Shown: positions 58,333 through 64,000 of the stretch, piece by piece | Layout of the letters: every line of letters starts with the position of its first letter | Position numbering within the stretch: position 1 is the first letter of the stretch | Source of the DNA: Coriaria nepalensis | Taxonomy: Eukaryota; Streptophyta; Magnoliopsida; Cucurbitales; Coriariaceae | Assembly: GCA_027186245.1 (NCBI GenBank) | Contig: CP114485.1 | Coordinates: 3,720,001-3,784,000 of the forward strand | Direction: 5' to 3' | DNA: 64,000 nt | Notes under the pieces: generated by a model | Seen by the model: only the letters and a program-made list of their open reading frames with translations | The model's database searches: none | Told to the model about the DNA's origin: nothing | Translations under genes and position numbers: made by a program

Positions 58333-59815
58333 ATTTTTCTTTTCTATTTTGTATTATAGAGAATCAAGCAAAGAAGAATTTTTCCCCTTTTCAAAGTGAA
58401 CCCATTGGACCCTTGTCAAAAGTTATAATATGGCATTATTGGATGGGATTATTAAGCCCACATACATCATGTACGGCTTTCTCAGACCAACAGATGGTTA
58501 GGCCATTCTATCCAGTATTGATGTCAGAATTACATAGTCTGCAGCTTAATACTATGGAGAACCTTCAAATTGAACTTCTTAACATGTCCAGGAGAATCCC
58601 TCAAAGGAACTAACTTGAGACTTCTTTCTCCTGATCTTTACTTGTAAGGACAAGCTCACTGCATATAAAAGACATGTTCAATATTGCAAGCTGGCATACA
58701 ATTAAACAGACGTCAAAATCATAAAGGTGAATTTTATGGTTAACTCAGATCTGTAACGTAATTTTGGTCTAAAATCTAGCTGGTCGCTTGTTCCCACCCA
58801 AAAAAAGAACACTTGGCTTCAATTGCTCATCCAAATGCAAAATTCAGTCTATCGCCCAAAATTTGAAAGGGTACAGTTTGCGAAAGAGCTAATTCACCCA
58901 AATTCCAGTTTCAATATTAGCCCTAATGCAGTATTAAAGGTTTCTCAATACTATATATTATACCTTTTGAACCAGTAACTCTACTAGTGATCCTAAATGA
59001 ATTCTTTCGGAACAATCGTGTGAACACAACACCACTACGCCTTTGAAATGCCCATTTTGTAATTCACTTAAAACAGCCAGACAAGCATGAAACTTCAACA
59101 ACAACAGCAGACATAAAAACACTAATCTATCTACCTTACCTGTAAGATACAGTTTGCACAAACTCCAAACCAAAACTACAGTTGAACCCTAAGTCATCCA
59201 CGTTCCAGTGAGATTTTATTAAGGAAGAAACATTTAAATTCCAGTCCAAATCAACCACGATTCATCCTCTCTTTAGACTAACCGTTCCATCTAGCTCAGC
59301 ATTCAACAGTCAGAAAAGTCTTAACATCAATAGCTCTATAACTCTCCATTTCCAATCCTCTACCCAATTTTCCAAAGAAGCGTACAGAGAGTTAAGACTG
59401 CAGCTGAAGACTCTAGTCTACAGCACAGATCTACAAGCAGGAAAAAGAATCTCTAAAGCAACTGAAAATCAACAAACATCTGACTTTACAAATTGATCAG
59501 AGATTTGCCAAAATTAGATAAAGGGATAAAATTTGAAGACTTACTGTAAATATTCGAAGCTGCAAATTCCAGCTGAATCCACTAGGGGATTTAGCCCCAA
59601 TCTGATTAACAAATTTTGGGAATCGTTGGAGCTGAAGAGCGGGTTAAGCAGCAAGAAACCCTATAAATCTGAATTGCAAGAAATCCAACAAGAAGATTTA
59701 CATAAATTTGCACCGCACCCAAATTAGTTGAATCGTAAACTTGTGGAAGGAAAAGATAACGGACACAGAGAGAGAGAGAGAGAGTATATCTGAGCGAAAG
59801 CATGGAGTTGTCTGA
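58333..59815 (-). promoter_or_regulatory. YODA leader: 5' untranslated exon and long leader intron
   Basis: A donor (TTTACA|GTAAGT, minus strand, plus 59,545) follows a leader exon reaching to about 59,800, with a (GA)n run at 59,767-59,784. The intervening 1.2 kb is intron-like. An ATG-initiated frame of 65 codons starts at 59,803 and ends at 59,606 inside the presumed leader exon. Confidence 0.5.
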
Positions 59816-60757
59816 ACGATGATGTATAATTCTTAATAATAATAAAATATGTTATAAGAAACGGTTAAATATGAAGTAATTATTGTATTTGTATTATTAT
59901 TATTACATCATTAAAGCATTTATATATAATATTTAAAATAAATATAAATATAAATATATTTATCATATTAAAATAACGTAATTAAAATCTTAAAATTTAC
60001 TTAAAATTACATTGATTTTCGCATTTTTTTTACAATTCATTTTTTGGTTAAGTTACGTGATTTAAATAGGGTCTAAAATGTAATTTATATTATTATATAA
60101 ATTATTTACATATTTTAAATAAAATATTCAAATCTAATAAGGTCTAAAGTTAAATTAATGACTATAGTATATAACATGATGATATATAAGTTGCTTAGCT
60201 CTTTAAAGGGTTGAAGACAAAATTAGCTTGTCGATCTGTTCATATTACACATCCATCCTTGTTTCTTTCCCAAAAAAAAAAAAAAAAAAACAAAAAAAAC
60301 AAGAGAAATAATCATAGGGTTACACCAAAGTTGATACCTAAAGCATTAACTTGCCTGCCACTTGGGATCATGGTATTGAACAGAAAAAGGGAAAAACGTA
60401 AAATAATAATAATAATAATAATAATATTGAATATTTCTTCCCATAAAGAGAAACATAATAATATAGTGTATGTATGTATACAAAAAAATGAAATGAGCTT
60501 TGAAAATTGAACTCTACTTAAGAGGTAGATAAACATGATTAAGGAATCCTAAGTAATTGCAATTAGGTCCAAAATATCCCCACAATATTTTAATATTCAT
60601 AAAATACAACGGTAATTCAATTATAATTATTTATTCCATGTAAAATACAAATCCTACGTACGTACTAATTACTCATTTATTTTTATTTTTATTATTATTT
60701 TCATATTTAAAATTAAAAAAAAAATAAAAAAATAAATAAAACTAATTATAATTATAA
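59816..60757. other. AT-rich intergenic region between YODA and DCR
   Basis: Contains A-runs (60,271-60,299), an (ATA)n run (60,402-60,426) and the DCR 3' flank. No gene was recognised. Confidence 0.5.
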
Positions 60758-62671
60758 TCAACCTTCCACATGAAGAAACTCATTGTCTTCTTCCAACTTT
60801 TCCATACTCACTGCCTCCAAGCTTATCTCCACGTCAATGCTCTTCCCACCAGTCTTCCCTTGATACAAATACACCATCCCATCAAACCTATTGTTTGACC
60901 CGCTAGTAACCCGCTCCGGTTTTCCCAACCCGAAATCCACCTCATAAACCTTGAACCTAGGCGAGCTCCCAACCGCCACACAGTTCACCCCTGCATCCTT
61001 GAACTGGAAAATCTTAGGCGATGTTTCCCATTCCTTGTTACGTTCATCTATCACCTTAGCATTGTGGGCCTCGATCGCTTTCTGGATTAGGTGGGCCCCA
61101 AATTCAGGCGGGTTCACCGACAGTAGTCCGGCAGCTGTGACGGTGAATATTGCTTGGATCAGGTTTCCGAAATAGTTTTCCGGCATCGGCGGGTCGACTC
61201 GTTTCCGACAGTCAGCGAATACGGTGAAGACCGTGTAGTCTTCGGGCTTGAGGCCACGTGCCTGGGTGACGTGGCGCCAAATGTGAACGGAAAGTGATTG
61301 GAAAGTGGAGAACGGTTTTGAGCCGTCGGATGGGGGGCCTGAGTTGATCTTTGACTTGATCTTTTCGATGGCGGCTTCGGAGAACTTGAATACCTTTTCG
61401 CGGAGTTGTGGGGCCGACTTGGTGTCCGTGCCGTTGGATGGAGCTACGGGGTGATCTGGAGGAAGAGAGAGGTCAAGCTTCACTCGCGTGTCACGTGCTT
61501 TGCCACGTTCCAGGAAGGGAGGGACGGAGATGGTTTGGGATCCACTGCAAATCTCGGACCATGAGCTCATAAAATGCCACGTGGATGTTCCGTCGAGTAC
61601 AGCGTGGTTGAACGCGCACCCTATCGCGAGTCCGTCTTTGAGCTTCGTTAGCTGTAGGGCCCCCACAATGGAAGAATTAGAATCCGTTTGGGGAGGATTT
61701 TAAAAAATACAGATAGTTATAAGTAGAAATATTAGAAATATGTTTAAAAATTTTTAGAAATAAAAAAAATATTTTATTTAAAAAAATATTAATTTAACAT
61801 TTATATAAATAAATAAAAATAAATAAATATTAAACAGTTTTTAATAAACATCCAAGACTTTATTTATTTTATAAGTACTCCCAAACGGCATCTCAGTGAG
61901 TCCAACTTATTGTGTGTTGCTTTAAATGCAATAATGGGCTTGGACCAGTAGTGTTTCCGGTCCAGGCCCACAAAGGATGAATTATAATTTGAATGCATTT
62001 ATGTGGGACAGTGAGTGATCATTGGTTCAAAGCGACACAGTTTTATTGAAATAATACAGATCTCGTAAATTGAGACATTAATTGATTTGGTCAGATGGAT
62101 AAGAACAAATTAAGGATTAAAACAATATTTAAGGATTAAAACAATATTTAAGTCAAACAAACACAAACACAAATTAAGGTTTTAATGTACATGTTACCTG
62201 AACAGCTAACAAAGGGCGATGAAGCCCTTCAAGATTCAAGATCTCATTGAAAGGAATGAACTCCTTCTTCAATCCAATGCTCCCTTCATCAGCTGTCAAA
62301 TCCGCCACGGAGATCTCCTCAGCCGCCGCCTCCACCACCTCGACACCCACCACGTCATCATCATATTCAACCCTAAACACTCCCTCATTATCTTTTGCAA
62401 GCCTTCCAGCCAGCTCATGGAACTCTTCCAAAACAACCTCAAGCCCATTCTTCAACTTCTCCACCAATTTCTCAAGCTCGTGACCTTCTTCCACCTTGTA
62501 GAGAAGCAGCTTCTGGTTGTAGTAAAAGGCTAGATATGGCAGATCAAATGTGGTCAACTGGTACTCTTTCTTGCCCAGCTTCTTTCTGGGTTTGACGTGG
62601 ATCTTGGTGTTGATTTGCACCTTAGATTTCTCTTCATGAACGTCCTTTTGCTCACCTAATTCAGCTGCCAT
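60758..62671 (-). CDS. DCR: BAHD acyltransferase DCR (Defective in Cuticular Ridges)
   Basis: Acyl-CoA-dependent acyltransferase, cytosolic, needed for cutin polyester assembly and the cuticle of epidermis. Two exons, 62671-62198 and 61651-60758, joined at LLAVQ|LTKLKDG, give 455 residues. The catalytic HxxxD motif is HAVLD (His174-Asp178). The C-terminal DFGWG motif reads DFGLG (397-401), with Leu in place of Trp. YQLTTFDLPYLAFYYNQKLL near the N-terminus and the phase-0 intron after Gln158 fit DCR rather than HCT or HQT. The start ATG is the first in frame, 70 bases below a TATA box. The 546-bp intron carries a short tandem duplication (about 62,108-62,150). No damage seen. Confidence 0.92.
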
Positions 62672-62740
62672 GATGCTAAGAGATAAAAGAGAGAGAGTGA
62701 AGGAGACTTAGTTTTCTGGTGTAGTTTTCTTAGGGTTTTT

Positions 62741-62747
62741 CTTTATA
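62741..62747 (-). promoter_or_regulatory. TATA box of DCR
   Basis: Minus-strand TATAAAG about 70 bases upstream of the DCR ATG, preceded by AAAACCCTAAG-like sequence close by (62,731 region). Position is right for a core promoter with a short leader. Confidence 0.55.
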
Positions 62748-63226
62748 GATGCTGAAAAGGTGTTGAAATTAGCAGATGATATTACAGGTGGGAGCGCACT
62801 GCATTTATGAGATTAGTGGGAATTGTGGTTGAGAGAAATTAATGTGCTTATGAAAAGCAACTACCCATGTAATAATTATATTAAAGTTGATCTGGCTCTG
62901 TTGTGTGTGTTTTTGCATGCATTGCAGCCATTTTTGCTTGTCCAATTGCAGTGATGGGTTAATGGCAGCCAGCTCAGACGATCGACGCCCCTTCATTTAT
63001 TTAGTTTTACTTCAACTTATCTACCCTGCTTAATTGCTTCTTTTAATGATGTTGATTTCCAAGGGAAAGTATTTGACTGTCTGAAAATTTTGCAATCTGA
63101 TGATCTAATGCATACAATCGGTTCATTCTTAATAATGTATTCTAATCAAGATGCTTGTAACAGTAGGCTATAAGCTCGATCGAATGAGTCGTGACTGTAG
63201 TCAAGTGTACGAGGAGTGATTATAAC
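62748..63226. other. Upstream region of DCR
   Basis: Presumed proximal promoter of DCR. No gene or clear motif beyond the TATA box was assigned. Confidence 0.35.
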
Positions 63227-63456
63227 TAGGGATGCAAATTGAGTCGTCCGTTCATGTGAGGCTAGAAGCTCGATTGATTCATGTACGGAATTGTCTAGTA
63301 TTATACATAGATATAGTTTCATATCTAGTTTTTCTTTATAGGTATAGTAGTATTATACCTAATATGCCGACTCGTTTATGACTCAAACTCATTTATATTC
63401 GTGTATCGTATTCGTGTCGGGTTTATTTCCGAATCAAACCCAAATTGTCATCTCTA
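63227..63456. mobile_element. hAT-like MITE, 230 bp
   Basis: Left end TAGGGATGCAAATTGAG and right end, read inverted, TAGAGATGACAATTTGG are imperfect terminal inverted repeats of the common plant hAT type. The right half has the usual TCGTGTCGGGTTT motif. A clean 8-bp target duplication was not found (ATTATAAC against CTATAAAT), so the copy is old or the ends are slightly off. Confidence 0.55.
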
Positions 63457-64000
63457 CTATAAATATGATTTTGTCAGTTATATTGTAAATTGAAATAAGT
63501 ATAGACCAACTGAAATGAATATTTTAAACTTGTTAGTGACCTGATTATGATAAGAGGTTGGCATGTTTGATAATTGCTTAGAGGGATGGCCCAGCTGTCA
63601 TAAATTTTTATCCAACTCTAATCTCTTTGTAGGTGAGTCATGAGGGTAGTTGTAAGTTGTGTTTCCTTGGCCCATAAATTAAGTCACATTCATCTAGAAG
63701 TTAGTACATACTCACAATTGTAACCTAATTTTAATCGCATTATACTATATGTTATTATTACAATTATAGTCACTAATGAGCTGTTGACATTCGCTATTTA
63801 TTTTTAAAGATTTTTGTGATCATTTATTGATCATATGACTACAAGTTATATTCTTGATTCGAATTTTAATGGCGGTTTGATTCTTTGTCCGGTGTACATT
63901 TTCTGTAAGAGTTATTATGTAGAGGTAAAATCATGTGGATCTCACAAGTAAATGATTTCTTAATTTTTGTTTTCAAAATACGTATTTTTTGTTTCTTAAT
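63457..64000. other. Right-edge intergenic DNA
   Basis: AT-rich, no open frame with recognisable homology, no RNA gene seen. Confidence 0.4.

Overview
This is nuclear DNA of a flowering plant, almost certainly a eudicot. The genes are split into many short exons by AT-rich introns, and the products are plant families (plant TPP2, YODA, DCR, TIC32, a U-box kinase, KIN-10, SKP1-like 21). Species cannot be named from the sequence. All exon borders were placed by hand from splice signals, reading phase and remembered family sequences; no search was run.

Layout, left to right: 5' two-thirds of tripeptidyl-peptidase II (minus, runs off the left edge); broken pectin acetylesterase pieces in opposite orientations, one abutting a plastid trnL-like scrap; SPPL1 intramembrane protease (plus); a hAT transposon relic; a plastid-type SLH-domain coiled-coil protein (plus); RPL36 (minus); a P4H12-like protein lacking most catalytic residues (plus); a small Cys-motif protein (minus); kinesin KIN-10C (plus); a USP/pseudokinase/U-box protein (plus); a C2H2 zinc-finger protein (plus); a DUF7733-type membrane-protein gene that looks inactivated; SKP1-like 21 (minus); about 5 kb of repeats (LTR-like sequence, LINE, tandem repeat, hAT-like end, DUF1985 transposon gene); TIC32-like reductase (plus); YODA MAPKKK (minus); and DCR BAHD acyltransferase (minus), followed by a small hAT-like MITE.

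The genes do not form one pathway; this is ordinary mixed eudicot gene space. Several fit Arabidopsis neighbourhoods from memory: SLH protein, KIN-10C and DCR resemble the At5g23890-At5g23940 order, and a PUB kinase near a SKP1-like 20/21 gene resembles At2g45910-At2g45950. Function-level themes are protein turnover (TPP2, SPPL1, U-box protein, SKP1-like 21) and epidermal/cuticle development (YODA, DCR).

Most notable: two apparent pseudoenzymes (P4H12-like protein; U-box pseudokinase); a DUF7733 gene whose start codon seems cut off by an 855-bp AT-rich insertion and whose body also carries a stop and a frameshift; two homopolymer-associated frame breaks in otherwise intact genes (one avoidable through an in-frame alternative splice donor); and GC-AG introns in two neighbouring genes. 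I found no convincing novel multi-gene system.
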